Below, in pieces: positions 42,463 to 43,220 of a stretch of 43,220 nucleotides of DNA. Numbering within the stretch: position 1 is the first letter of the stretch; each line of letters opens with the position of its first letter. This DNA comes from an uncultured Clostridia bacterium. GTDB taxonomy: Bacteria > Bacillota > Clostridia > TANB77 > CAG-508. The position numbers were made by a program, and so were the translations under genes. Under the pieces are notes generated by a model. That model was not told where the DNA came from and searched no databases. It saw only the letters and a list, made by a program, of their open reading frames with translations. The DNA is taken from the NCBI GenBank assembly GCA_944393465.1, contig CALYAG010000014.1, forward strand, positions 1-43,220, given 5' to 3'.

Positions 42463-42906
42463 TTACACTAAATTAATTAGCATATTTTTAAATATTCTTG
42501 CTCTAATTTCATCTTTTGTTTCTTTTGGCAAAGTCAAGGCTTTATCACTTGTTGCTGATTTTATTAATTTTGCTTCTTTTTCATTTATAATGTTATAGTC
42601 TAAGAAGTTTTTTACAAAGATTTCTACTTCTTTTGCTGTAATTGAATTTCCTATGCTGTTTATGATATGCATTAAATAATCGCTATGAGTAACATTAACT
42701 TTTCTTATTTTAATGCATCCACCACCACCTCTTGAGCTTTCTACATAGTAGCCTTGTGTTGGCGTAAATCTTGTAGAAATAACATAGTTTATTTGTGATG
42801 GCACACAGTTAAAGTGCTCTGCTAAGTCATTTCTTTGTATTACTGCATAATCATCATCTTCTAACAGTTCATTTATAAAGTCTGTTATTACATCTGTTAT
42901 TCGCAT
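42463..42906 (-). CDS. ctsR: transcriptional repressor CtsR
   Basis: This 147-residue repressor of class III heat-shock genes has the winged-helix block RNDLAEHFNCVPSQINYVISTRFTPTQGYYVESSRGGGGCIKI, with the glycine-rich wing that senses heat, and a C-terminal dimerisation domain. AAGGGGAG precedes the ATG. It is the first gene of the operon and its own operator lies upstream. Confidence 0.97.
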   Translation of the reverse strand: MRITDVITDFINELLEDDDYAVIQRNDLAEHFNCVPSQINYVISTRFTPTQGYYVESSRGGGGCIKIRKVNVTHSDYLMHIINSIGNSITAKEVEIFVKNFLDYNIINEKEAKLIKSATSDKALTLPKETKDEIRARIFKNMLINLV

Positions 42907-43049
42907 TTTTCTCCCCTTCTTTCTATAACTTTTTATAATTGCTAATTTTGAAAATTGTCATGCAAAGTATAGTTTTGAATTTGCTTGTTGTTTTTATTTA
43001 GCCTCTTAATTAGTTTATTTTGATTTGACAATTTTCTTCGTTTTTTGAC

Positions 43050-43066
43050 TTTGACTTTCTTTGACT
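43050..43066 (-). promoter_or_regulatory. CtsR operator
   Basis: On the minus strand AGTCAAA-GAA-AGTCAAA matches the heptad direct repeat RGTCAAA-N3-RGTCAAA bound by CtsR. A further overlapping heptad lies at 43044-43050. It covers the expected start of transcription, so CtsR would block its own operon. Confidence 0.92.
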
Positions 43067-43072
43067 TTTAAT

Positions 43073-43101
43073 AGTATACACCCATTGGAGAATATTGTCA
43101 A
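43073..43101 (-). promoter_or_regulatory. sigma-A promoter of the ctsR operon
   Basis: TTGACA (43101-43096), a 17-nt spacer and TATACT (43078-43073) on the minus strand. Transcription should start near 43066, giving a leader of about 160 nt. The remainder, 43102-43220, is AT-rich and shows no gene. Confidence 0.9.
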
Positions 43102-43220
43102 TAGGTTTTTGAAAAAAATTTTTGATAGTTTTTTATTTGACTAATTTAAGTTTCGGGATTTTTTTACATTTTCACGAAAAACATTGATAGTAAGCAGATT
43201 TTTAGTATACTTTTATATTA

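Noticed and set aside
1..43220. CRISPR arrays and tRNA genes
   Set aside because: No regularly spaced direct repeats with unique spacers, and no T-arm-like GTTCGAATC signatures in a cloverleaf context, were seen on either strand.
1..43220. Further VR copies of the DGR
   Set aside because: I looked for the shared CGTTCGCTTAGCCACGA and YWSSSQ ends elsewhere and found only TR and the single VR.

Overview
The window is about 43 kb of low-GC chromosome from an endospore-forming, Gram-positive member of the Clostridia. It carries sigE/spoIIGA, sigG and ylmC, a ctsR-mcsA-mcsB-clpC operon, and the murA-ftsQ-DUF881-DUF881-sbp-ftsA-ftsZ cluster in the usual Firmicutes order. The 5' end of a 16S rRNA gene with two strong sigma-A promoters lies at the left edge. 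Genus cannot be assigned from the sequence alone; an uncultured gut-type lineage is a guess.

Layout. 1-525: start of a 16S rRNA gene on the minus strand and its tandem promoters. 634-8149: an accessory island containing a diversity-generating retroelement (DGR). Read on the minus strand it runs: leader ORF with hairpin, membrane-anchored target protein with a variable region (VR), Avd-like accessory protein, template repeat (TR), reverse transcriptase (RT), second leader ORF with hairpin, and a MutS domain I-only protein. The RT gene is cut in its conserved motif 4 by a 3.45 kb element carrying three overlapping tyrosine recombinase genes between 88/87 bp inverted repeats (a recombinase-in-trio, RIT, element). 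A 6 bp direct repeat marks the junctions, and removing one copy plus the element restores a 377-codon RT frame. 8320-18410: sporulation sigma factors and the division/cell-wall cluster. 18653-27717: smc, a nucleosidase, an HD-GYP protein, a fibro-slime/MucBP surface protein, mazF and a GerS-like protein. 28001-31671: dusB-rodA-minE-minD. 31817-37401: an SSB-like protein, murI, a split TauE/SafE transporter, a DtxR-type regulator and small proteins. 37649-42906: yqeG and the CtsR regulon operon with a textbook promoter and operator.

How the parts fit. In the DGR, RT and Avd would copy TR RNA with adenine mutagenesis and replace VR in the target gene. Of 25 substitutions between TR and VR, 24 fall at TR adenines, so the system has worked in the past. 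It now looks inactive: the RT is interrupted and the target gene carries two one-base insertions, one of them inside VR. The most unusual feature is a duplicated leader module: a short ORF with a dinucleotide microsatellite just after a shared start, followed by a 21-bp hairpin. In each copy exactly one of the three possible frames reads into or through the hairpin. That suggests a phase-variable attenuation switch in front of DGR genes; this is a hypothesis read from sequence only.

Two families of intergenic palindromes are spread through the window: REP-like units with a GGGGACGGTCC core at four loci, and larger hairpin elements with CAATATA-type arms at four loci. No tRNA gene, CRISPR array or prophage was seen.
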